Shown one piece after another: positions 8,998 through 16,612 of a stretch of 21,324 nt of DNA. Each line of letters opens with the position of its first letter. Within the stretch, counting starts at the first letter, position 1. The notes under the pieces are model-generated. The model saw nothing but the letters and a program-made list of their open reading frames with translations, did not search any database and was not told the DNA's origin. This stretch comes from an uncultured Oscillospiraceae bacterium (GTDB lineage Bacteria; Bacillota_A; Clostridia; Oscillospirales; Oscillospiraceae). The translations under genes and the position numbers were made by a program. The stretch lies in NCBI GenBank assembly GCA_947631215.1, contig CANRKN010000027.1, positions 1 to 21,324 of the forward strand, read 5' to 3'.

Positions 8998-9837
8998 ATG
9001 AAACAAAAGAGGATCATGACCATCCAGGACCTGTCCTGTTTCGGCAAGTGCTCCCTGACGGTGGCCCACCCCATCATGTCCGCCATGGGCCTGGAGGTCT
9101 GCCCTATCCCCACGGCGGTGCTGTCCACCCACACCGGCGGCTTCACCGGCTGGACCTTCCGGGACCTGTCCGCGGACCTGCCCGCCATCCGGGCCCACTG
9201 GCAGAAGGAGGGCCTGACCTTTGACGGCATCTCCACCGGATATCTGGGCACCCAGGAGATGATCGGCATGGTGGCCAACTACTTCCGGGCCTTCCCCGAG
9301 GCGAAGAAGATCGTGGACCCGGTGTTCGCGGATAACGGCAAGCTGTACGCCGGCTTTGACGAGGCCTATGCCGCCGGGATGACGAAGCTGTGCGCCATGG
9401 CGGACGTGATCGTGCCCAACCTCACCGAGGCTTCCTACATGCTGGGGGAGCCCTGGGTGGCCTCCGGCTATGACGAGGAATACATACACGGCGTTTTGAA
9501 GCGCCTGGCCGCCTTCGGCTGCCCTATGACCGTGGTCACCGGCGTCATCTATGACAAAGCCCATCAGGGCGCCGTAGCCTACGACGCCAAGGCCGACCGC
9601 TTCTTCCAGTACTTCCGGGAGAACATCGATGTGTCCTTCCACGGCACCGGCGACATCTTCACCTCCGCCCTGGCGGGGGCGGTGGTGCTTGGAAAGCCTA
9701 TGGAGGAGGCCCTTCGCATCGCGGTGGACTACACCGTGGAGTCCATCAAGGCCACCATGCCCGACAAGCAGGAGCACTGGTATGGCGTCAAATTTGAGCA
9801 GTGCCTCCCCGGCCTCATCAAAGCGCTGGAAGAGTAA
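8998..9837 (+). CDS. pdxK: Pyridoxal/pyridoxamine kinase (ribokinase superfamily)
   Basis: The enzyme phosphorylates vitamin B6 vitamers with ATP in the salvage route to pyridoxal 5'-phosphate. The 279-residue length is typical. Seen: IQDLSCFGKCSL at the N terminus (9-20), STHTGGFTGW (43-52), VDPVFADNGKLY (106-117), VPNLTEA (139-145) and HGTGDIFTSAL (215-225), with the catalytic Asp219 of the GTGD anion-hole motif. The motifs match the PdxK/PdxY branch rather than ThiD. Choosing between pyridoxal- and pyridoxamine-preferring enzymes from sequence is not safe. It is a single-gene unit with its own promoter and palindrome upstream, ending in a hairpin shared with the convergent HAD gene. Confidence 0.88.
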   Translation: MKQKRIMTIQDLSCFGKCSLTVAHPIMSAMGLEVCPIPTAVLSTHTGGFTGWTFRDLSADLPAIRAHWQKEGLTFDGISTGYLGTQEMIGMVANYFRAFPEAKKIVDPVFADNGKLYAGFDEAYAAGMTKLCAMADVIVPNLTEASYMLGEPWVASGYDEEYIHGVLKRLAAFGCPMTVVTGVIYDKAHQGAVAYDAKADRFFQYFRENIDVSFHGTGDIFTSALAGAVVLGKPMEEALRIAVDYTVESIKATMPDKQEHWYGVKFEQCLPGLIKALEE

Positions 9838-9856
9838 CACCCCACATATAGCAGAA

Positions 9857-9880
9857 GGGCCGCGCCTGTTGGCGCGGCCC
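9857..9880. terminator. Terminator hairpin between convergent genes
   Basis: A perfect 10-bp stem GGGCCGCGCC/GGCGCGGCCC with a TGTT loop lies between the stops of the kinase gene (plus) and the HAD gene (minus). T runs on either side are short (TCATTT on the plus strand, TTCTG on the minus strand). It probably serves both directions. Confidence 0.75.
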
Positions 9881-9887
9881 TCATTTA

Positions 9888-10523
9888 TTATTCCCAAGTC
9901 TCCAGCACCTCGTCGGCCAGGGCCTTCAGCTCCTCCCAGCCGGCGGCGGCGTACTCATCCCGGACCGCCACCAGGTGATACCCGGCGGCCTTGGCCGTGC
10001 GCCCCGCCGCCAGGGCGTCCTCGTATACCGCGGCGTCTTCGGGCTCGGGCACCCCCAGCCGCCGGGCGGCCTCGTTGTAGATGTCCGGCCTGTCCTTCCC
10101 CGCGCCTAAGTCGTTGCAGGAGAGGATGAACTGGAACATGTCCCGCACCCCATGGGTCCGCAGGCACACCTCCATCAGCTTCACCGGCGTGGCGGACACC
10201 ACGCACATGGCCACGCCCTTGGCTTTGAGGTCCTCAAGGTATGCCCGCACGCCGGGTTTCAGGGGGATATCATGGCGGTAGTGCTCCTCCATCACGGTCC
10301 AGAGCTCCCGCTCCGCCGCCTCGGGGGTGTCCTCTATCCCCAGTTCCCGGATGAACACCGCAAGGGTCTCCCGGGTGGTCATCACCGCGGTCCTATCCAG
10401 TATCTCCTGGGGCACATCCCGCACCCCCTTGCGGTGCAGGTACTCGGTGGTCAGGCTGTTCCACCGGCCCATGGAGTCCACCAGGGTGCCGTCCATATCG
10501 AAAATGGCAAATCTCTTGTCCAT
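9888..10523 (-). CDS. HAD-family phosphatase (beta-phosphoglucomutase-like)
   Basis: The 211-residue protein has all four haloacid-dehalogenase motifs: I, FDMDGTLVDS with the nucleophile Asp9 and acid/base Asp11; II, VVSAT with Ser110; III, GKDRPD with Lys143; IV, VYEDA with Glu168 and Asp169. A helical cap (about 18-85) sits between motifs I and II. The family covers phosphoglycolate phosphatases, beta-phosphoglucomutases and sugar-phosphate phosphatases, and the substrate cannot be told here. The frame extends upstream, but the ATG ending at 10523 is right: it follows the stop of the preceding gene by 1 nt, with a GGGGGCG ribosome binding site inside that gene's end, so the two are translationally coupled. 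Confidence 0.88.
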   Translation of the reverse strand: MDKRFAIFDMDGTLVDSMGRWNSLTTEYLHRKGVRDVPQEILDRTAVMTTRETLAVFIRELGIEDTPEAAERELWTVMEEHYRHDIPLKPGVRAYLEDLKAKGVAMCVVSATPVKLMEVCLRTHGVRDMFQFILSCNDLGAGKDRPDIYNEAARRLGVPEPEDAAVYEDALAAGRTAKAAGYHLVAVRDEYAAAGWEELKALADEVLETWE

Positions 10524-10524
10524 G

Positions 10525-11844
10525 TCACGCCCCCACATACACCTGGGCAGTCTCCCAGGCCACATCCTGGGGCAGCCACAGGGTGAAACTGCCATCGTTG
10601 GGGATGGCCTCGTATACCGTGCCGCCCGCCTCAACGTATACAGGCGCGTCCACCGATGTCTCCGGCAGGGTGCCGGTGAGCTTATAATAACCCTCCATGG
10701 TCCGGCCCACCTCCTCGGCGGTAAGCTCGCTCTCCACCGCCGCCGCGCCGGTCAGCACGGTCACCTCCCGCGCCGGGGCCGGGTACACCGCCGGGTATTG
10801 CAGCAGGTACGGCAGCGTCCGCTCCGCGATCTGGGCCACTACCATGGTAGCGTTATATTGATTTACATAATCTAAGCGATAATTGTTCTGCCGGGAGAAG
10901 AAGGCATGGCCGAAGCTCTGGGCCATGTAGGGATAGAGACTCCGGCCGGAGGAGTCCCGGAACATGAGAAGGCTCCCCGACCCCCCGGCGTTCTCTGTCT
11001 CGATGGAGATGTCGTCGGCCGAGTGGAAGTTGGAGAGATAGGAGAACGTAAACCCGGGCTGCCAGGCATAGTCGTCCTCCACCGCCGTCCCCGTGGGGTA
11101 CAGCATATCGTAGAGGTCGCCCTTGTGCCCCTCCGCCGCCGGCTCGAAGGGTCCGGCGAAGTAATCCGTGTCCCGCCCCGCCTCGGCCAAGATGGCGTCC
11201 GCCGCCAGGGCCGCGCCCCGGCTGTGCCAGTGGCTGTCGTACTGCCAGTAGAGCTCCTCGTCCACGGCAGTGAATACGTCATAAAGGTTTACATAATTTA
11301 TGCCCTGCTCCTCCAATGCCTCCTCCAAGCGGGTGCGGTTGCTCCCCTCCGCCACGGTGACGAAGTCGGGGGCGTGGTCGGGATAGAGTGTATACTTCCC
11401 GCAGGGGACGGTGAAGATAAAATCCGCGCCCTGGCTCTGGGCATACTCCTGCATGAGGGCGAGGCCGCGGGCGGCGCACCATATCTCCCGGTCGGTCATC
11501 TGCTCCGCCCCGGCGATGTCGTTCACCGCCCCGCCGTAGAAGAGCCACCCATCGGGGCCAATGAGCACGTCGTCGTTGGGGGAGGTATGGAAGACCTTCG
11601 CCGCCAGCGTATCCCAGGCGGTGATGCCCTCTAATCTAAGGTAAAAGCCGTTGGCCATGTACGTCTGCCACTGGGAGAGATACTGGGTGTTGAAGGAGCC
11701 GTCAGCGTTGATGAGAGAGGGCCGGGCCACCGGCAGCTCGTTGGCTGCCGCGGGAGCGGGGCCGGCGATGAGCATGCCCACGCTGGGGATGAGGCAAGCC
11801 AGGAAGAAGACCGCGGTGAAGAGGATATAGCCTATCTTTTTCAT
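10525..11844 (-). CDS. AlgX/AlgJ-like SGNH-fold protein (DHHW family), probable polysaccharide O-acetylation factor
   Basis: The 439-residue protein has an N-terminal signal anchor (about 4-28) and an extracytoplasmic SGNH-hydrolase-like domain. Seen: LIGPDGWLFYGG (94-105), the D-x-H motif in YDSHWH (Asp203, His205) and the Ser in MFRDSSG (Ser298). The 95-residue distance from Asp to Ser equals that between Asp174 and Ser269 of AlgX, the alginate O-acetyltransferase. It starts 12 bp after the MBOAT gene stop, and MBOAT/AlgX-like pairs pass acyl groups across the membrane to a surface polymer. The acceptor polymer is unknown. No secreted-polysaccharide synthase is in view, so a cell-wall polymer is possible. 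Confidence 0.82.
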   Translation of the reverse strand: MKKIGYILFTAVFFLACLIPSVGMLIAGPAPAAANELPVARPSLINADGSFNTQYLSQWQTYMANGFYLRLEGITAWDTLAAKVFHTSPNDDVLIGPDGWLFYGGAVNDIAGAEQMTDREIWCAARGLALMQEYAQSQGADFIFTVPCGKYTLYPDHAPDFVTVAEGSNRTRLEEALEEQGINYVNLYDVFTAVDEELYWQYDSHWHSRGAALAADAILAEAGRDTDYFAGPFEPAAEGHKGDLYDMLYPTGTAVEDDYAWQPGFTFSYLSNFHSADDISIETENAGGSGSLLMFRDSSGRSLYPYMAQSFGHAFFSRQNNYRLDYVNQYNATMVVAQIAERTLPYLLQYPAVYPAPAREVTVLTGAAAVESELTAEEVGRTMEGYYKLTGTLPETSVDAPVYVEAGGTVYEAIPNDGSFTLWLPQDVAWETAQVYVGA

Positions 11845-11856
11845 CTCGCCGCCCCC

Positions 11857-13317
11857 TTAGAATTGCAGGTAGATGAAGGGCTGGAAGCCGCTCTGGGCCA
11901 TGGCCATGACGCACAGCACGCCAAGCCCCAGGCAGAGCGCATACCCTACCGGCTCCATCCACTTCATCTCGCCCAGCTTCTTGCCAGGCCCCTCCGGCAG
12001 CAGGCTGAGGGCCGCGCCCAGGAAGAGCACAAATACTGTAAGCGGCGTACAGAGCAGCTGCAGCGCCAGGGTACCCTCCGGCAGAAAGGTCCAGCCCGTG
12101 ACCATGGCGGCCAGCATCTGCCCCGCCTGGGCCATGCTCTCCGCCCGGAAGAGCACCACGCCCACCAGCACCACCAGCAGGGTATATACCCGCAGGAGGA
12201 ATCGCCCGCCCGCAGACTTCTCGAGATTCTTGGTGCGGATAAGGCCCAGCCCCTCCAGCGCGCAGAAGAGCCCGTGCCACAGGCCCCACACGACATAGTG
12301 CCACGCCGCGCCGTGCCACAGGCCCGTCAAGAGCCACACCACCGCCATGGGAATGAGGATGGAGAGCTTATTGGCCTTCGGCCGGCCATACTTGGCCGCC
12401 CAGCGCTTATAGAGCCGCTGCTGGGGCTTCGACATGACGATGGGCATATAGACGTAGTTACGAAACCACCCGGTGAGACTCATGTGCCACCGCTTCCAGA
12501 AGTCGGTAAGGCCGAGGGCCCGGTAGGGCCGGTCAAAGTTCTCCGGCAGGGTGAAGCCGAAGACCTGGCCCGCGCCGATGGCCATGTCGGTGTATCCGGC
12601 GAAGTCGAAGAGGATCTGCACGGCGTAGCCTATGGCCCCCAGCCACGCCAGGCGCGCGTCCAGGGCGGCACTTGCATATATGCCGTCCACCATCCGGCCC
12701 ACGACGTCCGCGATGAGCATCTTCTTTCCCATGCCCACCAAGAACCGGCGGATGCCCCGGGCCGTTCCCTCGGCGGAGCATGTCCGCTCCCGGAGCTGAG
12801 GCGCCGCCATTTTCCAGGGCATGATGGGGCCCGACACGATGGCCGGGAAGAAGGAGATATACACCGTCACGTCCAAGAGGCTCCGCGCCATGTTGGCGGG
12901 CTTTCGCCACACCTCCACCACGTAGCTCACGGCGGTGAAGGTGAAGAAGGATATGCCCAGGGGCAGGGGGATGCCCGCGAGAGGGATGCTGGTCCCCAGC
13001 AGGGCGTTCAGGTTGGCGATGAGAAAGTCGAGGTATTTGAATAGCCCCATGACCCCTATGTCCAGGGCCACCGCAATGACGCCCACCGCCCGGCGGGCGC
13101 GCTTATCCGTAAGCCTTCCCAGCAGCCGCCCGGCCCACCAGTTGAGGAGAATGGAGCCCACCAGCAGCGGCAGATACGTGAGCTGCCCGAAGCAGTAAAA
13201 CAGCAGGCTGAACACCGCCAGAACGGCGTTTTTGCCTCTCACGCCCGGCACTAGGTGATACAGGGCAAACACCACCGGAAAAAAGGCAAAGAGGAATATC
13301 GCGCTGGACAGCACCAT
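11857..13317 (-). CDS. MBOAT-family membrane O-acyltransferase (AlgI/DltB-like)
   Basis: The 486-residue polytopic protein has about ten hydrophobic segments. It has the conserved TDFWKRWHMSLTGWFRNYVY stretch (271-290) and LTGLWHGAAWHYVVWGLWHG (330-349), in which His335 matches the invariant catalytic His of MBOAT enzymes. It would carry an acyl, probably acetyl, group from the cytoplasm to an outer polymer, together with the AlgX/AlgJ-like protein encoded next. The missing dltA/dltC genes argue against D-alanylation. The start (13315-13317) is supported by AAAGGAGGT (13325-13333). The gene sits 57 bp behind jag, with a terminator in between and no room for an ordinary promoter. Confidence 0.92.
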   Translation of the reverse strand: MVLSSAIFLFAFFPVVFALYHLVPGVRGKNAVLAVFSLLFYCFGQLTYLPLLVGSILLNWWAGRLLGRLTDKRARRAVGVIAVALDIGVMGLFKYLDFLIANLNALLGTSIPLAGIPLPLGISFFTFTAVSYVVEVWRKPANMARSLLDVTVYISFFPAIVSGPIMPWKMAAPQLRERTCSAEGTARGIRRFLVGMGKKMLIADVVGRMVDGIYASAALDARLAWLGAIGYAVQILFDFAGYTDMAIGAGQVFGFTLPENFDRPYRALGLTDFWKRWHMSLTGWFRNYVYMPIVMSKPQQRLYKRWAAKYGRPKANKLSILIPMAVVWLLTGLWHGAAWHYVVWGLWHGLFCALEGLGLIRTKNLEKSAGGRFLLRVYTLLVVLVGVVLFRAESMAQAGQMLAAMVTGWTFLPEGTLALQLLCTPLTVFVLFLGAALSLLPEGPGKKLGEMKWMEPVGYALCLGLGVLCVMAMAQSGFQPFIYLQF

Positions 13318-13334
13318 TGGCCGGACCTCCTTTC

Positions 13335-13365
13335 AAAAAGATGGGACGGCGCTCACCGTCCCATC
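13335..13365 (-). terminator. Intrinsic terminator after jag, directly before the MBOAT gene
   Basis: Read on the minus strand, GATGGGACGG, a 6-nt loop and CCGTCCCATC are followed by TTTTTG. The 10-bp stem is perfect. The T run ends only a few bases before the MBOAT ribosome binding site. Confidence 0.88.
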
Positions 13366-13374
13366 CTCGTTATT

Positions 13375-14256
13375 TCAGCACCATTCTTTGTAGCCGGAAT
13401 TAGTCTGTTTCTTCTCCGGCTCGGGCCGGACGTAGGAGACCACCACGCGGCGGTTGGGCTCCGTGCCGATGGAGCTTGTGGTGACGCCCTCATAGTCCTG
13501 CAGGGCGGTGTGGATCACGTGGCGCTCGTAGGAGTTCATGGGCTCCAGGGCCATGGAGCGCTTATACTTCACGGCCTTGGCGGCCATCTTCTCCGCCAGA
13601 TGGACCAGGGACTCCTCCCGCTTGGCCCGGTAGTGCTCCGCATCCACGTTGATGTGGTCCTTCTTGTCGCTGCCACGGTTGACGGCGTAGTTGGTCAGAT
13701 GCTGGATGGCGTCCAGGGTCTCGCCCCGGCGGCCGATGACGGCGCCGATGCCGCTGCCGCTGAGCTGCACGTCCAGACCGCCGCCCTCCCGAGGGCTGAT
13801 CTCCATCTGAGCTTCCACGCCCATGCGCTCCAGAAGGCCGGTCAAAAACTGCTCGGTGCGCTCCGCCTGGCTGCCCTCCGCCTTGGGAAGCGGGGTCTTG
13901 GGGGCCGCCGGCTTTACAGGCGCCGGTGCCGGCCTGGGGGCCACCGGCTTCGCAGGGGCAGGCGCGGGCTTCGGCTGCTCGGCCTTAGGCGCAGGCGCGG
14001 GCCTGGGGGCCCGCTGAGGTGCGGGAGCCGGAGCAGGCTTGCTCACCGGCTTGGGGGCAGGGGCTTCCGGCTCCTCGCCGGGGGCCTCATAGGTGATGCG
14101 GACGACGGCGTCCACGGCGCCGATGCCGAACACGCCCTTCTTGCCCCGCTCCACGATCTCCACGGAGACGTCGTCCCGCTCCAGGCCCAGCTGCTTCAAG
14201 CCGGCCGCCAGGGCGTCGTCCGTCGTCTTGCCGCGAAATTCAACTGATCTCTGCAT
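13375..14256 (-). CDS. jag: RNA-binding protein Jag/KhpB (Jag-N, KH and R3H domains)
   Basis: The 293-residue protein has a Jag-N domain (about 1-53, ending with the KKGVFGIG motif), a Pro/Ala/Lys-rich linker (about 57-125, repeats of the PAPAPK type), a KH-II domain (about 132-208) with the GRRG loop, and an R3H domain (about 212-275) with SYERHVIHTAL. In Firmicutes, Jag/KhpB (EloR) works with KhpA in RNA binding and in control of cell elongation. It starts 2 bp after the yidC stop, with its ribosome binding site in the Glu-rich end of yidC. It is the last gene of the rpmH cluster. Confidence 0.94.
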   Translation of the reverse strand: MQRSVEFRGKTTDDALAAGLKQLGLERDDVSVEIVERGKKGVFGIGAVDAVVRITYEAPGEEPEAPAPKPVSKPAPAPAPQRAPRPAPAPKAEQPKPAPAPAKPVAPRPAPAPVKPAAPKTPLPKAEGSQAERTEQFLTGLLERMGVEAQMEISPREGGGLDVQLSGSGIGAVIGRRGETLDAIQHLTNYAVNRGSDKKDHINVDAEHYRAKREESLVHLAEKMAAKAVKYKRSMALEPMNSYERHVIHTALQDYEGVTTSSIGTEPNRRVVVSYVRPEPEKKQTNSGYKEWC

Positions 14257-14258
14257 GA

Positions 14259-15674
14259 TTATTTCTCTTCCTCCGTACTATCCTGGGCCTGGGCGGTCTC
14301 CTCCTCCGCCACAGGCGCCTCGGGTTCGGTATCATCGGTATCGGTCTGTGCTTCCAAGGCCTCCTCAGCCTCGGGGGCGGTCTCTTCCACCGTCTCCGGC
14401 AGCGCGGCGGTCTCGGCATTCTCCTCTTCGGGCGTTTCCGTCTCCTCGGGGGCCACATAGCTCTCGCTCTCCGCCGCCGCGGCAGCCGTCTTGGCCTCCG
14501 CCTCGTCGGGGTTGGTGTACCTATCAGGCACATAGGCCCGGCCGCGGGCATAGCGCCGGTCGCCCACCTGGGAGGCGGGGATATCTTCCTCCGTCAGGCC
14601 CTTCTTGGCCAGACGGGCGGCGCGGGCCTCGGCGGCCTTGCGCTCCACTTCCTTCTGGGCGGCGACGGCCTTCTTGTTCTTCCTGGAGGTGTTGCGGTTC
14701 TCCACAGTGGCGCCCTCGGCCTTCAAGCGCTCGGTCTCCTGGCGCTTGGCCTCCAGCTCGGCCTCCCGGGCCTTCTCCCGCTCGATGCGGTCCGCGTCCT
14801 CGATGTCCAGCTGCTTGTTGTAGACCTTGTTCAGGATGACGTCCTGGGCCATGGCGAACACGCTCTGGGCGATCCAGTAGATGCCCATGACGGCGGGCAT
14901 GGTGAAGCAGATATAGAGGCTCATGAGGGGCATGATAAGGTTCATGGTCTTCATGGAGCCCTGCTGCTGGGCGGTCTGGGGGGTACCGGCGTTGGCCGCC
15001 TTCATGGAGAGCCAGCTCAGAAGGGCCGACAGCACCGGGATCAGGAACAGCCCGAAGGCGGGCAGCCATGCGGATGCGTCTCCAAAATCCCACTTCCAGA
15101 AGGCAAAGCTGGGGGTCTGGCTCAGGTCCAGGCCCAGGAACTTATAGCTCAGCTCCTGGAGCTTGTCCGACAGCCCCGCGAAGGCGTCGAAGTGCTCGGT
15201 GATGAACTTGGACTGGAAGATCTGGTCGTAGAACTGGCTGCGGCCCGCGGCGGTCTGATAGCCAAGGCTCGCCAGCTTCTGGAAGATGGCGCCGCCCTCC
15301 GCCAGCTGCTCCGCCGGGACGCCCATCATGGTGGTCAGGGGGTAGCGGATGGCGTTATACAGGGCGATCAGGATGGGGAACGGCAGCAGCGTCCACAGGC
15401 AGCCGCCCATGGGGTTGACGCCCTCCTCCTTATAGAGCTTGGCCATCTCCTGCTGATAGCGCTGCTGGTCGTTGCCGTATTTCTTCTCCAGCTCCTTCAG
15501 CCGGGGGGTCATGCGGCTCATGCGCATCATGCTCTTCTTGCTCTTGAGCTGGAAGGGTAGCATGATGAGCTTTACCACCAGGGCGAACAGGATGACGGCC
15601 ACGCCGTAGTTGCCCACCAGGTTGTAAAGCCAAAGCATCAGAGCGCCAAAGGGCTTCGCGATAGCTTGTAACAT
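14259..15674 (-). CDS. yidC: Membrane protein insertase YidC/Oxa1 with long charged C-terminal tail
   Basis: YidC inserts and folds membrane proteins, alone or with SecYEG. The insertase core spans about 1-285 with five hydrophobic segments and the cytoplasmic helical hairpin (about 42-90). There is no lipobox, and the protein starts directly at the first membrane segment, unlike lipoprotein YidCs such as SpoIIIJ. The groove residue that is Arg in many family members is Lys35 here. The tail is about 185 residues, long for the family: first a basic, coiled-coil-like part (about 288-380), then a highly acidic part rich in Glu and Ala (about 388-471). AGGAGAC precedes the ATG ending at 15674. 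The gene lies between yidD and jag, as in many Firmicutes. Confidence 0.95.
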   Translation of the reverse strand: MLQAIAKPFGALMLWLYNLVGNYGVAVILFALVVKLIMLPFQLKSKKSMMRMSRMTPRLKELEKKYGNDQQRYQQEMAKLYKEEGVNPMGGCLWTLLPFPILIALYNAIRYPLTTMMGVPAEQLAEGGAIFQKLASLGYQTAAGRSQFYDQIFQSKFITEHFDAFAGLSDKLQELSYKFLGLDLSQTPSFAFWKWDFGDASAWLPAFGLFLIPVLSALLSWLSMKAANAGTPQTAQQQGSMKTMNLIMPLMSLYICFTMPAVMGIYWIAQSVFAMAQDVILNKVYNKQLDIEDADRIEREKAREAELEAKRQETERLKAEGATVENRNTSRKNKKAVAAQKEVERKAAEARAARLAKKGLTEEDIPASQVGDRRYARGRAYVPDRYTNPDEAEAKTAAAAAESESYVAPEETETPEEENAETAALPETVEETAPEAEEALEAQTDTDDTEPEAPVAEEETAQAQDSTEEEK

Positions 15675-15689
15675 ATTCGTCTCCTAATT

Positions 15690-15908
15690 TTACGGTACAG
15701 GGTCGTAAAAATCGTGTTCTCCCCTGTGGAAGGGGTGACAGCGGCATATGCGCTTCAGGGCCAGCCATCCGCCCTTCCACGCCCCATAGCGTTCTATCGC
15801 GGTCAGGGCGTACTGGCTGCAGGTGGGGATGAACCGGCAGCTGGGCTTTGTGTAGGGGGATATGTGCTTTCGGTAAAAACGGATGATAGCCAGCAGCAGA
15901 CGCTTCAT
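15690..15908 (-). CDS. yidD: Membrane protein insertion efficiency factor YidD
   Basis: The 72-residue protein matches the small YidD family in full: an amphipathic N terminus ([13 protein letters not shown]), the [11 protein letters not shown] segment (24-34), the [14 protein letters not shown] segment and a DPVP end. It binds the inner face of the membrane and helps YidC-dependent insertion. Its start overlaps the rnpA stop (ATGA, 15905-15908). Confidence 0.97.
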   Translation of the reverse strand: MKRLLLAIIRFYRKHISPYTKPSCRFIPTCSQYALTAIERYGAWKGGWLALKRICRCHPFHRGEHDFYDPVP

Positions 15909-16240
15909 TGCGCCGCCCCCAGCTCTTTGCTCGCGGACATGAATTCCGCCTCCAGCCTTCCGTATGCCGCAACCGCCGCCCGTGTGCGGGCCACCACCAC
16001 CAGGTCATAGCCCGGGCGGATGGCAGCCTCGTTCAGGCGGTATATCTCCCGCAGGCGGCGGCGTACCAGGTTCCTGGTGTGGGCCTTTCCCACCTTCGCC
16101 GTCACGGTGAAGCCCAGGCGGTTGGCATTGCCGCCGTTGCGGCGGGCATACACCACCAGGCAGGGCCGCACGGCGTTGGCGCCCTTGCGGTAGACGCGGT
16201 GAAAGTCACGGTTCGTTTTCAGGGAGGAAGTGAAGCGCAT
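15905..16240 (-). CDS. rnpA: Ribonuclease P protein component
   Basis: This 111-residue basic protein is the protein subunit of RNase P, which trims the 5' ends of tRNA precursors. Seen: the N-terminal [14 protein letters not shown] (7-20), [13 protein letters not shown] and the RNA-binding [12 protein letters not shown] helix (57-68), the RNR motif of the family. It lies 28 bp after rpmH. No strong ribosome binding site is seen, only GGGGGAG placed somewhat far from the start. Confidence 0.97.
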   Translation of the reverse strand: MRFTSSLKTNRDFHRVYRKGANAVRPCLVVYARRNGGNANRLGFTVTAKVGKAHTRNLVRRRLREIYRLNEAAIRPGYDLVVVARTRAAVAAYGRLEAEFMSASKELGAAQ

Positions 16241-16268
16241 GGCTCTTGCCCCGTCTCCCCCTGCGGTA

Positions 16269-16403
16269 TCAGTAGCTCAGCTTCTTGCGGCCCTTGGCGC
16301 GGCGGGCGGACAGGACCTTCCGGCCGTTGCGGGTGGACATGCGCTTGCGGAAGCCGTGCTCCTTCTGGGCATGGCGCTTCTTGGGCTGATAGGTTCTCAG
16401 CAT
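16269..16403 (-). CDS. rpmH: 50S ribosomal protein L34
   Basis: This 44-residue, very basic protein reads [20 protein letters not shown] at its N terminus and ends in GRKKLSY. It matches bacterial L34 (bL34) in length and sequence throughout. AAAGGAAA serves as ribosome binding site. It is the first gene of rpmH-rnpA-yidD-yidC-jag, with a full-consensus promoter upstream. Confidence 0.98.
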   Translation of the reverse strand: MLRTYQPKKRHAQKEHGFRKRMSTRNGRKVLSARRAKGRKKLSY

Positions 16404-16471
16404 TTTCTTCGTTTCCTTTCTGTTCGTATTACTCAGCAGCGGAAAAGTCCGCCGTAGTTGGCAACTGTACC

Positions 16472-16500
16472 ATTATATAAAAAAATATATCCGGTGTCAA
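16472..16500 (-). promoter_or_regulatory. Full-consensus sigma-A promoter of the rpmH operon
   Basis: On the minus strand TTGACA (16500-16495) and TATAAT (16477-16472) match consensus at all 12 positions with a 17-bp spacer that is rich in A and T. The rpmH start is about 70 bp downstream. Confidence 0.93.
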
Positions 16501-16526
16501 CCAGAAAATCTCTTGAAAATCTACAC

Positions 16527-16555
16527 TTGCGTTTTAAATCGTGATACGATATAAT
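16527..16555 (+). promoter_or_regulatory. Sigma-A promoter of the ywlG-like gene
   Basis: TTGCGT (16527-16532) and TATAAT (16550-16555) are 17 bp apart. It lies back to back with the rpmH promoter, the two -35 boxes being 26 bp apart. Confidence 0.75.
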
Positions 16556-16581
16556 GACAAAAATGACAAAGGAGAAGGGTT

Positions 16582-16597
16582 CGCGCCCGCGGGCGCG
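16582..16597 (+). repeat. GC-only palindrome in the ywlG-like leader, between two AAAGGAG motifs
   Basis: CGCGCCCGCGGGCGCG is a perfect 16-bp palindrome. One AAAGGAG lies before it (16568-16574) and one after it (16600-16606). Only the second is placed to serve the ATG at 16613. As RNA it could form a short stem or pair between transcripts. Confidence 0.5.
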
Positions 16598-16612
16598 GGA
16601 AAGGAGACCGAT

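Noticed and set aside
9841..10634. Plus-strand frames opposite the HAD phosphatase and a longer HAD start at 10634
   Set aside because: The plus-strand frames are shadows without motifs. The longer HAD start would overlap the end of the AlgX-like gene by over 100 bp, while the ATG ending at 10523 fits the family N terminus exactly.
13870..14085. Tandem repeat array within the jag region
   Set aside because: The repetitiveness comes from codons of the Pro/Ala/Lys-rich linker of Jag, a low-complexity protein segment. It is not an independent DNA repeat.
16404..16612. Origin of replication (oriC) beside rpmH
   Set aside because: rpmH often lies near oriC, but this gap has no DnaA boxes and no dnaA gene. 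Its AT-rich part is explained by two divergent promoters.
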